The notes beneath the pieces are model-generated. The model worked only from the letters and a program-made list of their open reading frames with translations, had not been told where the DNA came from and did not search any database. A program made the translations under genes and the position numbers. From Citrobacter freundii (GTDB lineage: Bacteria > Pseudomonadota > Gammaproteobacteria > Enterobacterales > Enterobacteriaceae): 64,000 nt of DNA. The stretch's first letter is position 1, and every line of letters begins with the position of its first letter. The stretch spans positions 94,716 through 158,715 of the forward strand of contig NZ_JAALBX010000010.1 of NCBI RefSeq assembly GCF_011077955.1, given 5' to 3'. Positions 51,489 through 61,387 of the stretch are shown here, piece after piece.

Positions 51489-52472
51489 TCAAACGTGCGG
51501 ATGATAGGCGAATAGCGCAGGCGCGCCGCCGGTATGCACAAACAGGATAGGCCCGGTATCCTTAAAACGACGCTGGCTGATGCCATCGATGAGCCCCGCC
51601 ATGGCTTTTCCGGTATAGACCGGATCAAGCAAAATCCCTTCGAGTTGGGCGAGCAGTTTCACGGCTTCCATCCCTTCTTCATTCGGAATACCGTAGCCCG
51701 GACCGAAATAATCATCCCACAAGACAATTTCTGCCGATGCCGTGAGTTCAAGCGCCCCCGCCACCGCCTGTTGCAAAGCAACCACTTTAGGTTTCTGCAT
51801 GGCAATACTGCGCGATACGGTGACGCCTATTAATTCCACCTCCGGCATGACCTGCTCAAGCCCCACGGACAGGCCCGCATGCGTCCCTGCGCTACCCGAT
51901 GCCACCACCACTGACGACACGTTTACCGACTCACACTGGTGGCCAATTTCCAGCGCACTTTCCACATAACCGAGCGCGCCGAGCGCGTTAGAGCCGCCCA
52001 CCGGGATCACATACGGACGAAAGCCTTGCGCTTCGACACGGGTGGCGATGGCCTCAAGCTGCGCATCCGGGTCATGCAGCGCGTCACACATCTCAATCTG
52101 GACATTGAACAGGTCCAGCAGCAGACGGTTACCGTTGGTTAAATAGTTTTCTGCACGGGTACCAAGCGGATTTTCCAGCAGCGCCACACAGTTCAGGCCA
52201 AGCTTTGCCGCCACCGCCGCGGTCTGGCGCACGTGGTTGGACTGAATGGCGCCCGCGGTAATAAGCGTATCCGCGCCTTCACGCAGGGCATCAGCCGCCA
52301 GAAACTCCAGTTTGCGCAGCTTATTGCCGCCCATCGCCATCGGCGTCACATCGTCACGCTTGATATAGATTTCCCGGCCCAGGTAATCAGAAAAGCGCGG
52401 CAAAAATTCAAGCGGGGTGGGTGCGCCAATAAATTCAAGACGGGGAAAACGGGTTAAATGTTGCAGTGACAT
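51489..52472 (-). CDS. dcyD: DcyD, D-cysteine desulfhydrase
   Basis: The 327-aa fold-type II PLP enzyme has the Schiff-base lysine in [11 protein letters not shown] (about residue 51) and the phosphate-binding loop [10 protein letters not shown]. It splits D-cysteine to pyruvate, ammonia and H2S. It sits between tcyJ and tcyL, the usual arrangement, which links uptake of cystine-type compounds to their breakdown. The ribosome binding site is GGAGGTGTC. Confidence 0.95.
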   Translation of the reverse strand: MSLQHLTRFPRLEFIGAPTPLEFLPRFSDYLGREIYIKRDDVTPMAMGGNKLRKLEFLAADALREGADTLITAGAIQSNHVRQTAAVAAKLGLNCVALLENPLGTRAENYLTNGNRLLLDLFNVQIEMCDALHDPDAQLEAIATRVEAQGFRPYVIPVGGSNALGALGYVESALEIGHQCESVNVSSVVVASGSAGTHAGLSVGLEQVMPEVELIGVTVSRSIAMQKPKVVALQQAVAGALELTASAEIVLWDDYFGPGYGIPNEEGMEAVKLLAQLEGILLDPVYTGKAMAGLIDGISQRRFKDTGPILFVHTGGAPALFAYHPHV

Positions 52473-52549
52473 GACACCTCCGGATGCCGTTTAATTATCG
52501 CAGACCTGATAATTATGCATTACTTGCGTCAGGGCAAACGTAATGCAAT

Positions 52550-52578
52550 AAAAAAGGTGCTGATTTCAGCACCTTTTT
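52550..52578. terminator. Bidirectional terminator between tcyJ and dcyD
   Basis: The stem AAAAAGGTGCTG/CAGCACCTTTTT with loop ATTT is near perfect. It implies tcyJ is expressed more highly than the downstream dcyD-tcyLN genes, typical for a binding protein. Confidence 0.9.
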
Positions 52579-52592
52579 ACGGCGAGGACGAC

Positions 52593-53393
52593 TTATTTGG
52601 TCACGTCAGCGCCAAACCATTTTTGAGACAGTTTGGCGAGCGTCCCGTCTTTTTGCATCTCTGCGATAGCCTGATCGACCGCTTTAAGCATGTCGTCGTT
52701 ACCTTTGCGCAGTGCAACGCCCGCTTCCTGACGGGAGAACGGTTCGCCTGCAACCGCCAGGGTGTCTTTGGTTTTCTTCACCAAATCCAGCGCGGCCAGA
52801 CGGTCAACCAGAATGGCGTCGATACGGCCTACTCGCAGATCCTGGTATTTTGTCGGGTCATCATCATAAGTGCGGATATCCACGCCCTGTACGTTCTGAC
52901 GTAGCCACTCTTCATAGTTAGTGCCAAGGCCAACGCCCACTTTTTTCCCTTTCAGGTCATCTGCAGATTTGATGCTGCTCTCGTTGCCTTTTTTCACCAG
53001 CGCCTGAATACCAGAGACGGTATACGGCGTAGAGAAGTCATACTTTTTCTTACGCTCATCAGAAATGGTGACCTGGTTTATGACCACGTCAATGCGCTTA
53101 GAATCAAGCGACGCCAGCATGCCGTCCCATTTAGTCGGTTTAAGCGTTGCTTTTACGCCAAGATGCTTTGCCAGCTCTTCGGCGAATTCCACTTCAAAAC
53201 CAGTAAGTTTTCCGTCATCGCCCTGGAAGCTAAACGGCGGGTACGTGCCTTCAAGGCCCACCAGCAGCGTGCCGCGTTCTTTGACTTTATTCAGTAAATC
53301 TTCTGCTGCGAAGGTTTTTACGCTTACGCCTGCCATTAACGCCACGGCCATGACGCCCATCAGCGCCTGACGGCCAAACTGTGCAAGTTTCAT
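52593..53393 (-). CDS. tcyJ: TcyJ (FliY), periplasmic cystine-binding protein
   Basis: The 266-aa protein has a Sec signal peptide (cleavage expected after VKTFA, near residue 29). The type II solute-binding fold follows (LVGLEGTYPPFSFQGDDGKL, FEVEFAEELAKHLGVK, VVINQVTISDERKKKYDFS, VGVGLGTNYEEWL). It feeds cystine to TcyLN. The start at 53393 marks the signal peptide; an upstream 19-codon extension is not supported. Confidence 0.95.
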   Translation of the reverse strand: MKLAQFGRQALMGVMAVALMAGVSVKTFAAEDLLNKVKERGTLLVGLEGTYPPFSFQGDDGKLTGFEVEFAEELAKHLGVKATLKPTKWDGMLASLDSKRIDVVINQVTISDERKKKYDFSTPYTVSGIQALVKKGNESSIKSADDLKGKKVGVGLGTNYEEWLRQNVQGVDIRTYDDDPTKYQDLRVGRIDAILVDRLAALDLVKKTKDTLAVAGEPFSRQEAGVALRKGNDDMLKAVDQAIAEMQKDGTLAKLSQKWFGADVTK

Positions 53394-53478
53394 AGATACC
53401 CCAGATATCGAAATTTTCAGCCAGTTTAATGAGTTACACCTGTTTCGCAAACAACAGAATGGAACGAGTTATGCCAAA

Positions 53479-54030
53479 TTAATATATAGCAGAAGTCGTC
53501 TCATACAAGGCTTTTGGTGTTTCACTTTGGTGGCTGTGATTCAAATAACGGGAATATTTACGCAGTGCGATGCGGTAGTTATTGGTACTGGTGGGCGGCA
53601 ACCAGCGTTCGAGTTTTTCTTCGATCTCGCCTTGTTTAGCCTGCTCGGCCGGGATTTGTTGCGCTTCGAGATGTTCGCCAAGACGGCGCAGACGCACGAC
53701 ATACTCGCGAATCGTGCCCGGACTCATGTCGGTACGTTCGAAAAGATATTGTTTGAAGCCAATGATGTCGAAATGCTCGCTTTGCACTTTGCAATGCAGA
53801 TCGCCGCAGAACCGACACAGTGCTGACCATTCGTGACGCTGGCCAGCCCAGGTGGCTTCATCGATAAGGGTATCGAGTTGAGCGATAGCCGTTTTATTAA
53901 CAATAGTCCCACGATGAACCAGCGTAATGCGGTCCAGTAATTTGCCGCAATGGGCGCAATGGGTTTCAGCGTGCTTAAAGTCTTTCAGGTAGCGGCTAAT
54001 AGGCCGTTTTTTTTGTTGTTGCTCGGTCAT
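53479..54030 (-). CDS. fliZ: FliZ, flagellar regulator and RpoS antagonist
   Basis: The ATG at 54030 gives 183 aa, the E. coli FliZ length. Conserved are PISRYLKDFKHAETHCAHCG, the LCRFCGDLHCK cysteine cluster and MSPGTIREYVVRLRRLG (core-binding integrase-like domain). FliZ binds sigma-S-like promoters and represses curli via csgD/mlrA in E. coli, so it links this flagellar block to the curli locus in the same window. It lies downstream of fliA. Confidence 0.95.
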   Translation of the reverse strand: MTEQQQKKRPISRYLKDFKHAETHCAHCGKLLDRITLVHRGTIVNKTAIAQLDTLIDEATWAGQRHEWSALCRFCGDLHCKVQSEHFDIIGFKQYLFERTDMSPGTIREYVVRLRRLGEHLEAQQIPAEQAKQGEIEEKLERWLPPTSTNNYRIALRKYSRYLNHSHQSETPKALYETTSAIY

Positions 54031-54090
54031 AATAACTCCCGGTGTAGCATGCGTGAGTGGCATTTCCAGGATGATGAGCAGCTCAACAAC

Positions 54091-54810
54091 CTATAACTTA
54101 CCCAGACGAGACCTTAGCCGTTTTATTGCCTGGCTGTGCAACTGGCTTACCCGCGACTCTCCCACTTCCAGAACCGCGCCAATCTCTTTGAGATTGAGCT
54201 CTTCCTGGTAGTAGAGCGTCAGCACCAGTTGTTCACGTTCCGGCAACGCTTCAATCGCTTCCATAACGCGATGACGAAGGCTGCTTTCCAACAACTGTTG
54301 CAACGGGTTTTCGCTTTGATGCTCTTCGGTCACCAGCTCAATACTGTCGCCGTGCTCTTCCCGCCACTCGTCGTAGGAAAAAAGCTGGCTGTTGTTGGTG
54401 TCGAGCAGCATCTGACGATACTCGTCAAGCGCAATCCCCAAACGCTGCGCCACTTCTGTTTCGCTGGCGTTGCGTCCGAGTTCTTGTTCCAGTTGACCGA
54501 TGGCCTGTGCGACTTCGCGGGCATTACGTCGGACGCTGCGCGGCACCCAATCGCGGCTGCGCAATTCGTCCAGCATCGCACCCCGAATACGCTGTACTGC
54601 GTAAGTGGTAAATGCCGTACCTTGCAGGGCGTCGTAACGTTCCACTGCATTCAATAACCCGATTCCGCCTGCTTGAATCAGATCGTCGAGTTCAACACTC
54701 GCCGGCAAGCGTACCTGCAGGCGCAATGCTTCGTGACGCACCAGCGGGACATAACGCTGCCATAGCGAGTGTTTATCCATTACACCATCAGCGGTATAGA
54801 GTGAATTCAC
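54091..54810 (-). CDS. fliA: FliA, flagellar sigma-28
   Basis: The 239-aa protein (E. coli length) has sigma regions 2 (DLIQAGGIGLLNAVERYD, TTYAVQRIRGAMLDELR), 3 and 4 (LPEREQLVLTLYYQEELNLK through ESRVSQLHSQAIKRLRS). It directs late flagellar genes including fliC and fliDST in this window, and is held inactive by FlgM until hook completion. It is the first gene of fliAZ. Confidence 0.97.
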   Translation of the reverse strand: MNSLYTADGVMDKHSLWQRYVPLVRHEALRLQVRLPASVELDDLIQAGGIGLLNAVERYDALQGTAFTTYAVQRIRGAMLDELRSRDWVPRSVRRNAREVAQAIGQLEQELGRNASETEVAQRLGIALDEYRQMLLDTNNSQLFSYDEWREEHGDSIELVTEEHQSENPLQQLLESSLRHRVMEAIEALPEREQLVLTLYYQEELNLKEIGAVLEVGESRVSQLHSQAIKRLRSRLGKL

Positions 54811-54835
54811 GATAAACAGCCCTGCGTTAATTAAG

Positions 54836-54843
54836 TTATCGGC
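54836..54843 (-). promoter_or_regulatory. Sigma-28 -10 element upstream of fliA
   Basis: Read leftward, GCCGATAA is the perfect sigma-28 -10. No good TAAA -35 lies 15 bp upstream, so strength is uncertain. Autoregulation of fliAZ by FliA is known in E. coli. Confidence 0.5.
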
Positions 54844-54931
54844 ATGATTATCCGTTTCTGGAGGACTTTTAATTGGGTGAATAGTGGGTGAAATGGGGTG
54901 TATTTAGGGGTTATAGAGAGGTCTGATCAGT

Positions 54932-54956
54932 AAAAAACCCCGCAAGAGCGGGGTTT
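54932..54956. terminator. Terminator of fliC
   Basis: The stem AACCCCGC/GCGGGGTT (loop AAGA on the + strand) has A and T runs on both flanks, 20 nt beyond the fliC stop. Confidence 0.88.
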
Positions 54957-54975
54957 GGTAAGGTTTATTTGCGAA

Positions 54976-56613
54976 TTAACGCAGCAGAGAAAGAACGCCC
55001 TGAGTCGTCTGGTTAGCCTGTGCCAGTACAGACGTACCTGCTTGCTGCAGGATCTGCGCACGGGACATGTTAGACACTTCAGTCGCGTAGTCAGCATCTT
55101 CGATACGGCTACGAGCAGAAGACAGGTTGTTCACCGTGTTGCCGAGGTTGGTGATGGCAGAATCGAAACGGTTCTGTACCGCACCCAAAGAGCTACGCAG
55201 TTTATCAACTTTGGCCAGCGCCTCGTCCAGTTTAGCCAAAGGATTCGTTGTGCTAATAGATTTCAAATCGCTTGCAGACAATTCTTTAGTTTTATCAACA
55301 GTAACTGTAGCTGCTGCGGAACCTAAAGTAGTCAGCGTGGCTGCGTAAGTTTTTTCGCCGTCGCGAACAATAGCTTTAGCACTACCATCAGATCCTAAAG
55401 CATACTCCACTTCATTACCATCACTGTCTTTGATAACAGAGGTATTTCCGGAAGTTTTATCAACGTTTACAGCTAAATATTTCCCATCGGAAGTTTTAGC
55501 AACATAAGTATCGGTAATACCTTTACCATCTTTATCAAGAACTTGATGAACTTCCAGATTCTTTCCACCAGAATAAACTGACATCGGCGAATCGTTAAAT
55601 GCTAAAGCTTTACCTGCTTTATTAGTGGAAACATCAACTGCAACCGCGTTGCCTGCGGCATCAGCAGCAAATGCAGTAACGCGTCCACCGAAATTAGCTA
55701 ATTCAACATTTTTAGGAGTTCCACCAACATCAGTTTGGACAGCTTTATAGCCACTACTATCTTGCTGTAAAAGAGTATAGCTTGCGGTTGCGTCATTTGA
55801 AGCCTGAGTGACAAAAAGAGATTGCCCATCAACTTCAATTTTATAGACTTTTGAATCGGTACCTACGGCATCAGTAGTATCATGAGTATCTGTAGCACTG
55901 CTGCCAAAATAATTAGCAATTAAACCATCAAAGTTAGGTCCAGTACCTGTGTTAGCTCTAAATTTCGCACCGAAACCTGCACCTGCAGTACTATTAACTG
56001 AGCCATCAGCTGCTATAACATTAGTTAAACCTGATGCGGCTTGGCTTTTTAATGTCACGGTACTCGACATAGGGACTTTACCCGGCGCAACGCTGAAACT
56101 TCCTAAACCTAAAGTTTTAGAGTCGATTTTATCCAATGCGATTTCAATGGTTTCACCATCGTTAGCGCCAACCTGGATTTTCATTGTTTGGTCAGAAGCC
56201 AACACTTTTACGCCGTTGAACTGAGTCTGACCAGATACGCGATCGATTTCGCTCAGACGCTGAGTGATTTCGTCCTGGATAGAATTCAGGTCAGAATCAG
56301 AGTTTGTACCGTTGGTTGCCTGAACAGCCAACTCACGAACACGCTGCAGGTTGTTGTTGATTTCAGACAACGCGCCTTCAGTGGTCTGCGCAACGGAGAT
56401 ACCGTCGTTAGCGTTACGGGAAGCCTGAGTCAGGCCTTTGATGTTAGAGGTAAAGCGGTTAGCAATCGCCTGGCCAGCGGCATCGTCTTTAGCGCTGTTG
56501 ATACGCAGGCCGGAAGACAAACGCTCAATCGCAGAGCTCAGGGTAGACTGAGATTTGTTCAAGTTGTTCTGGGTCAACAGCGACAGGCTGTTAGTGTTAA
56601 TGACTTGTGCCAT
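54976..56613 (-). CDS. fliC: FliC, flagellin
   Basis: The 545-aa flagellin has conserved D0/D1 ends: [20 protein letters not shown] through [14 protein letters not shown] (the TLR5-recognised helix) at residues 1-175. [20 protein letters not shown] to [14 protein letters not shown] forms the C-terminal 90 residues. The central part (about 180-445) is the surface-exposed, antigenically variable D2/D3 region, visibly richer in A and T than the flanks, a common sign of allele exchange. Expression is from the sigma-28 promoter at 56685-56711. Confidence 0.97.
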   Translation of the reverse strand: MAQVINTNSLSLLTQNNLNKSQSTLSSAIERLSSGLRINSAKDDAAGQAIANRFTSNIKGLTQASRNANDGISVAQTTEGALSEINNNLQRVRELAVQATNGTNSDSDLNSIQDEITQRLSEIDRVSGQTQFNGVKVLASDQTMKIQVGANDGETIEIALDKIDSKTLGLGSFSVAPGKVPMSSTVTLKSQAASGLTNVIAADGSVNSTAGAGFGAKFRANTGTGPNFDGLIANYFGSSATDTHDTTDAVGTDSKVYKIEVDGQSLFVTQASNDATASYTLLQQDSSGYKAVQTDVGGTPKNVELANFGGRVTAFAADAAGNAVAVDVSTNKAGKALAFNDSPMSVYSGGKNLEVHQVLDKDGKGITDTYVAKTSDGKYLAVNVDKTSGNTSVIKDSDGNEVEYALGSDGSAKAIVRDGEKTYAATLTTLGSAAATVTVDKTKELSASDLKSISTTNPLAKLDEALAKVDKLRSSLGAVQNRFDSAITNLGNTVNNLSSARSRIEDADYATEVSNMSRAQILQQAGTSVLAQANQTTQGVLSLLR

Positions 56614-56684
56614 GATCTTTTCCTTATCAATTTACATCTTGATGTTGTTGGGCCGTTGCCCACGGTCTTGTCACCGTAACTCAT

Positions 56685-56711
56685 GTATCGGCACCCCCTT
56701 TTCGAACTTTA
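56685..56711 (-). promoter_or_regulatory. Sigma-28 promoter of fliC
   Basis: Read leftward, TAAAGTT (56705-56711) and GCCGATAC (56685-56692) are separated so that TAAA and the -10 are 15 bp apart. The leader would be about 65 nt. Confidence 0.88.
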
Positions 56712-56846
56712 GAAAATTTTTAATTCCCGGCGATTTTTTCTTTCTAACCGGCTTTCAAACAGGCTTTTATTAGGAACAGTTTTTAACCTCACGAATTAAC
56801 CTGCTTATTAGGCATTATTCCGTCCATTACTCTGCGCAAATATAAT

Positions 56847-56873
56847 TAAACTTTGCCGCCAGATTGCCGATAT
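56847..56873 (+). promoter_or_regulatory. Sigma-28 promoter of fliDST
   Basis: TAAA (56847-56850), a 15-bp spacer and GCCGATAT (56866-56873) match the consensus at 11 of 12 key positions. It is 38 bp upstream of the fliD ATG. Confidence 0.9.
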
Positions 56874-56910
56874 CGCGTTTAACTACTGTTTGCAATCACA
56901 AGGAAATGTC

Positions 56911-58317
56911 ATGGCTTCAATTACATCTTTAGGTATTGGTGCTAACTTACCGCTGGATTCGCTGTTAGCTAACCTAACCAGTGCTGAAAAAGCGCGCCTG
57001 ACGCCGATTAATAAACAGCAAAGTGCCAATACTGCACGCCTCACCGCGTATGGCACGCTTAAAGGCGCGCTGGAAAAATTCCAGAGCGCCAATACCACAT
57101 TAAATAATGCGGATCTGTTTAAAAGCACGACGGCGAAAAGCAGCAGTACCGATTTAACCGTAAGTACCGCGGCGGGCGCGGCTGCGGGCAAATACACCAT
57201 TAATGTAACGCAACTGGCTCAGGCGCAATCCCTGACTACCAATACGCTAATTACCTCAAGTACCGACGCGCTCGGTGATACCAGCGCCAGTGAACGCACA
57301 ATCACGATTAACCAAACCGGCCGTAAAGAACCTTTGGTTATCAAACTGGGCAGTGACAAAACGTCGCTTGAGGGTATCCGCGATGCCATTAACGAAGCTG
57401 ACGGCGGCGTCTCGGCGAGCATTGTTAAGGTCAACGATAAAAATTTTCAACTCGTGCTCACCTCTGCGCAAACCGGTACCGACAACCAAATGGTGATTAG
57501 CGTTAACGGTGATGCCAAACTTAACGGGTTACTAGGTTTTGATGGCACCAGCGGTGGCATGGATGTGTTGGTGCACGCGAAAAATGCGCAACTGTCTGTT
57601 AACAATATCAATATTGAACGACAGAGCAATACCATAACCGATGCGCCACAGGGCGTGACGCTGAACCTCACCAAAGAAGTCAGCAACGTGACGGTAACGG
57701 TTGATAAAAGTAACGATCAGTCCAAAGCGGCGATTAAAGGGTGGGTTGATGCCTATAACTCCCTGATTGACACCTTCAGCTCCCTGACAAAATACACCGC
57801 AGTCGATCCGGGCACCACTGATCAAAATAACAGCAACGGCCCACTACTTGGCGACACTGTAGTACGTACCATCCAGACCGGTTTGCGAGCGATGTTTACT
57901 CAGAGTGATACCGGCTCAAGTTTTAAAACGATGAATGAAATCGGTATCACATCTGACGGCACAACCGGCAAATTAAAGATTGATGATACCAAGCTGACCA
58001 AAGCGTTAGATGAAAACTCTTCCGCAACGCGACTACTGTTGGTGGGGGACGGTAAAGAGACCGGCATTACCACCAAACTGGCATCCACGGTTAAAGGCTA
58101 CCTGGCGGATGACGGCATCATCGATACCGCGAAGGACAGCATTAACTCTACGCTGAAAAAGTTGACCAAACAGTATTTGGCCACCAATGAAAGCATTGAT
58201 GCGACGGTTGCGCGTTATAAAGCGCAGTTCACCCAGCTTGATTCCATGATGAGCAAACTGAACAGCACCAGTTCGTATATTACTCAACAATTTACGGCGA
58301 TGAGCAAATCCAGCTAA
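56911..58317 (+). CDS. fliD: FliD (HAP2), flagellar filament cap
   Basis: The ATG after AAGGAAATGTC gives 468 aa, the E. coli length, starting MASITSLGIGANLPLDSLLA. The N-terminal helical domain, FliD_C region (ISVNGDAKLNGLLGF, then MNEIGITSDGTTGKLKID) and C-terminal coiled coil ending LNSTSSYITQQFTAMSKSS are present. FliD caps the filament and folds flagellin. It is the first gene of fliDST. Confidence 0.96.
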   Translation: MASITSLGIGANLPLDSLLANLTSAEKARLTPINKQQSANTARLTAYGTLKGALEKFQSANTTLNNADLFKSTTAKSSSTDLTVSTAAGAAAGKYTINVTQLAQAQSLTTNTLITSSTDALGDTSASERTITINQTGRKEPLVIKLGSDKTSLEGIRDAINEADGGVSASIVKVNDKNFQLVLTSAQTGTDNQMVISVNGDAKLNGLLGFDGTSGGMDVLVHAKNAQLSVNNINIERQSNTITDAPQGVTLNLTKEVSNVTVTVDKSNDQSKAAIKGWVDAYNSLIDTFSSLTKYTAVDPGTTDQNNSNGPLLGDTVVRTIQTGLRAMFTQSDTGSSFKTMNEIGITSDGTTGKLKIDDTKLTKALDENSSATRLLLVGDGKETGITTKLASTVKGYLADDGIIDTAKDSINSTLKKLTKQYLATNESIDATVARYKAQFTQLDSMMSKLNSTSSYITQQFTAMSKSS

Positions 58318-58332
58318 TGATGAGAGGTCATT

Positions 58333-58737
58333 ATGTATAACGCCAGTGGCACTAACGCCTACGCCCGCGTGGGCGTAGAGAGTGCCGTAATGAGTGCCAG
58401 CCCCCATCAGCTTATCGTGCTGTTGTTCGACGGTGCGATGAGCGCATTAGTGCGCGCTCGCCTGTTTATGGAACAGGGCGAAATAGTGGCAAAGGGTGAA
58501 GCGCTGAGCAAAGCCATTAATATTATCGATAACGGTTTGAAAGCGGGTCTGGACAACGAACAGGGCGGTGAAATCGCGACCAATCTGTCTTCGCTGTATG
58601 ACTATATGGTGCGCCGTCTGCTACAGGCCAATTTGCATAACGACAGCCAGGCGATTGAAGAAGTTGAAGGACTGCTCAGCGACATCGCTGATGCATGGAA
58701 ACAAATCTCCCCTCAACCGGCTCATGCCCAGGAGTAA
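58333..58737 (+). CDS. fliS: FliS, flagellin export chaperone
   Basis: The 134-aa helical protein has [20 protein letters not shown] and [20 protein letters not shown], signature blocks of FliS. It binds the FliC C-terminus to prevent premature polymerisation. It starts 15 nt after fliD and ends 5 nt before the fliT start. Confidence 0.96.
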   Translation: MYNASGTNAYARVGVESAVMSASPHQLIVLLFDGAMSALVRARLFMEQGEIVAKGEALSKAINIIDNGLKAGLDNEQGGEIATNLSSLYDYMVRRLLQANLHNDSQAIEEVEGLLSDIADAWKQISPQPAHAQE

Positions 58738-58742
58738 CATTA

Positions 58743-59105
58743 ATGTCACCCAACGTGGAGTTAATTAGCCGCTGGCAGCATGTTGCGCTGATGAGCCAGA
58801 CCCTACTGGATCTGGCGCAAAGGGGTGAGTGGGAGTTATTACTTGAAAAGGAAGTCGCCTACCTGCAGTCCGTGGAGGCGGTTATGATATCGCCTGCACC
58901 GATAATCAGTAAGCAAGTGCAGGATATGCTGGAAACTTACCTGAAGCAGACACTGGAAAACGAGCAGCAGCTAAAAGCGCTGCTCCAACAACGCCTGGAC
59001 GAGTTAAGCGAGCTTATCGGTCAGTCCTCGCGTCAGCAATCCTTAAACAATGCTTACGGCAGACTGTCCGGAATGCTGCTGGTTCCCAATACCCCCGCTA
59101 ACTAA
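58743..59105 (+). CDS. fliT: FliT, export chaperone for FliD and FlhDC antagonist
   Basis: The ATG following AGGAGTAACATTA gives 120 aa ([20 protein letters not shown]), the family length. The helical protein binds FliD, and in Salmonella also FlhD4C2, to shut down class 2 flagellar genes. A frame extending upstream into fliS is unsupported. Confidence 0.93.
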   Translation: MSPNVELISRWQHVALMSQTLLDLAQRGEWELLLEKEVAYLQSVEAVMISPAPIISKQVQDMLETYLKQTLENEQQLKALLQQRLDELSELIGQSSRQQSLNNAYGRLSGMLLVPNTPAN

Positions 59106-59145
59106 CGCAACGTTAATTTTCCCGCGCTCTGGTGAGTTGATGAAG

Positions 59146-59195
59146 ATCTTCCATACTCCAGAAGTCAGCTAAATGACTTCTGGAGCAAGGAAGAT
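59146..59195 (+). promoter_or_regulatory. Long hairpin sequestering the amyA ribosome binding site
   Basis: A perfect 12-bp stem (59156-59167 with 59174-59185, loop GCTAAA) is extended, after a 3x3 internal loop, by a 7-bp stem (59146-59152 with 59189-59195). The 3' arms contain both candidate Shine-Dalgarno elements (GGAG at 59182 and AAGGA at 59187) and the first two bases of the amyA ATG. There is no T tract, so it is not a terminator. Translational control is inferred. Confidence 0.65.
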
Positions 59196-60690
59196 GCACA
59201 ATCCTACCATACTACAATGTTTTCACTGGTATTCGCCCGGCGGCGGCACGTTATGGCCGGAGATAGCAGAACGCGCAGCGACCTTCAATGATATCGGCAT
59301 CAATATGGTCTGGCTCCCCCCTACCTGTAAAGGCAGCGAAGGCGAGCACTCCATTGGGTATGACACGTACGATCTGTTTGATCTGGGTGAATTCTTTCAG
59401 AAAGGATCCGTTGCCACGAAATATGGCACCAGAGAACAACTGCACCAGGCCATTGATGCCTTGCATCAATATGATATTGCCGTCCTGTTGGATGTAGTGG
59501 TTAACCATAAGATGGGCGCAGATGAAAAAGAACGGGTACAGGTTAATCCCGTAAACGAACAAGACAGAAATCAGATTCATCATGACGTCATCGACTGCGA
59601 AGCCTGGACCCGTTACACCTTTCCAGCCCGCCAGGGGCAATATTCAAAATTTATTTGGGATTATAAATGCTTCAGCGGCGTTGATCGCATTGAAAACCCT
59701 GCTCAAGACGGGGTGTTCAAAATTATTAACGACTACACCGGCGATGGCTGGAACGATCAGGTTGACGATGAGAACGGCAACTTTGATTACCTGATGGGTT
59801 CTAATATCGACTATCGCAACCGCGCGGTAACCGAAGAGATAAAATACTGGGCGCGCTGGGTGATGAGTCAAACGCACTGTGACGGATTTCGCCTGGATGC
59901 CGTGAAACATATTCCCGCCTGGTTTTATAAAGAATGGATCGAGCACGTACAGGAAGTGGCGCCAAAGCCGTTGTTTATCGTGGCGGAATACTGGGCCAAC
60001 GACGTGACGAAACTGCAACAGTATATTGAGCAAGTGGATAGCCAAACCATGCTCTTTGATGTGCCGCTACACATGAAATTCCACGAAGCCTCCCTGAAGG
60101 GAAGCGACTACGATATGCGTGAAATTTTTACCGGCACACTGGTAGAAGCAGATCCGTTCCACGCCGTCACGCTTGTCGCCAATCATGACACGCAGCCGCT
60201 TCAGGCGCTGGAAGCGCCGGTGGAAACGTGGTTTAAACCGCTGGCTTATGCGCTGATCTTATTGCGTGAAAATGGGGTGCCGTCCGTGTTTTATCCCGAT
60301 CTGTATGGCGCGCGCTATGAAGATACCGGTGGCGATGGCGAGCGCTATCACATTGAAATGCCTGTTGTCGACAAGCTCGAATCCCTGATCCTGGCACGCC
60401 AGCGTTTCGCGCACGGCGTGCAGACTTTATGGTTCGATCATCCCAACTGCATCGCTTTTAGTCGCAGCGGAACCACAGAGGCGCCAGGATGCGTGGTTGT
60501 GATGTCAAACAGCGATGCTGGCGAGAAGACGCTGGAGCTTGGAGAAAACTACGCCAATAAAACCTGGATCGATTTTTTAGGCAATCAGGATCTGCGCATT
60601 TCTACTGATGAAACCGGCACCGGCGTCTTTACCTGCCCGGGCGGCAACGTCAGCGTATGGGTAATCGAAGAAGCATTACAACGCACATAA
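59194..60690 (+). CDS. amyA: AmyA, cytoplasmic alpha-amylase
   Basis: The 498-aa GH13 enzyme lacks a signal peptide and is collinear with E. coli AmyA (495 aa). The catalytic triad is Asp235 ([10 protein letters not shown]), Glu265 (FIVAEYW) and Asp332 (VANHDTQ). It hydrolyses internal alpha-1,4 bonds of maltodextrins and glycogen-like polymers. It follows fliDST as in E. coli. The start codon lies within a long hairpin (59146-59195). Confidence 0.96.
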   Translation: MHNPTILQCFHWYSPGGGTLWPEIAERAATFNDIGINMVWLPPTCKGSEGEHSIGYDTYDLFDLGEFFQKGSVATKYGTREQLHQAIDALHQYDIAVLLDVVVNHKMGADEKERVQVNPVNEQDRNQIHHDVIDCEAWTRYTFPARQGQYSKFIWDYKCFSGVDRIENPAQDGVFKIINDYTGDGWNDQVDDENGNFDYLMGSNIDYRNRAVTEEIKYWARWVMSQTHCDGFRLDAVKHIPAWFYKEWIEHVQEVAPKPLFIVAEYWANDVTKLQQYIEQVDSQTMLFDVPLHMKFHEASLKGSDYDMREIFTGTLVEADPFHAVTLVANHDTQPLQALEAPVETWFKPLAYALILLRENGVPSVFYPDLYGARYEDTGGDGERYHIEMPVVDKLESLILARQRFAHGVQTLWFDHPNCIAFSRSGTTEAPGCVVVMSNSDAGEKTLELGENYANKTWIDFLGNQDLRISTDETGTGVFTCPGGNVSVWVIEEALQRT

Positions 60691-60770
60691 CCTCAAAACA
60701 CCGGCTTGAGTTCTGGGGAGGCTCAATCCGGCGTCGCGTAAAAACGTTAACCTTACGCTGCGTAGCCCGA

Positions 60771-61184
60771 TTAAGGCAGCGGGCTTAACAACGGATGCGC
60801 CTTCAAAAAGTCGGCGCACTCTTGAGTTGGACGCTGCACCCGCTGTAATTCCATGCCGGCATACTCCAGCCGGTCGCCGGTTCGCTCAACGCCATAAATT
60901 TCGAGTTTCTCGGTGACGTTATAAAGATCCCCGCCGCGCAGCATCAGTTTACCGGGCAGCGCAATTACCCGTTGCCACTGGCGGCAATCGAGAGTGTCGC
61001 CCTTTTCGGTCACAATAAAACTGGCTATCGCCTCGGGGCTTACCAGCTTGCTCTGCGGCCCTTGAGACTGCCAGTAACCGGCAAGCCCGGCCGGTGCCGG
61101 CGCTTTCACGACGTCCTTATAATTATCCACCTGTGCGCAGCCGCTCATGGCCAGCAAAGCCGCTGCCAGTGCATATTTTTTCAT
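60771..61184 (-). CDS. yedD: YedD, lipoprotein
   Basis: The 137-aa lipoprotein (E. coli length) has lipobox MSGC (Cys16) and the mature family segments GLAGYWQSQGPQSKLVSPEA and GDTLDCRQWQRVIALPGKL. It is probably anchored in the outer membrane; its role is unknown. The second of two adjacent ATGs is chosen for better spacing to AGGA. It is divergent from yedE and convergent with amyA. Confidence 0.93.
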   Translation of the reverse strand: MKKYALAAALLAMSGCAQVDNYKDVVKAPAPAGLAGYWQSQGPQSKLVSPEAIASFIVTEKGDTLDCRQWQRVIALPGKLMLRGGDLYNVTEKLEIYGVERTGDRLEYAGMELQRVQRPTQECADFLKAHPLLSPLP

Positions 61185-61387
61185 CATTGTTCCTGCAATA
61201 TCTAAAAAAATGAGTGTGGCATTAAAGCATTATCGCCGCCAGCCTTCTTGTTGCGCAATAAAGTGGCTAACGCATCACTAATCCTTCTTTTGCCCCTGCA
61301 AATACTGAGGAAAAGGCGTATGATGCCCGCTCTTTCCTGCGCGTTCCCGCGCTTTTTACATCCGTCTGAGTTCAGAGGATAAAAACC

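Noticed and set aside
54136..54657. 173-codon frame opposite fliA
   Set aside because: Shadow of sigma-28 codons; fliA homology is complete along the other strand.
60741..60785. REP-like sequence at the amyA-yedD junction
   Set aside because: A weak imperfect match occurs once and partly lies inside yedD; it is too uncertain to call.
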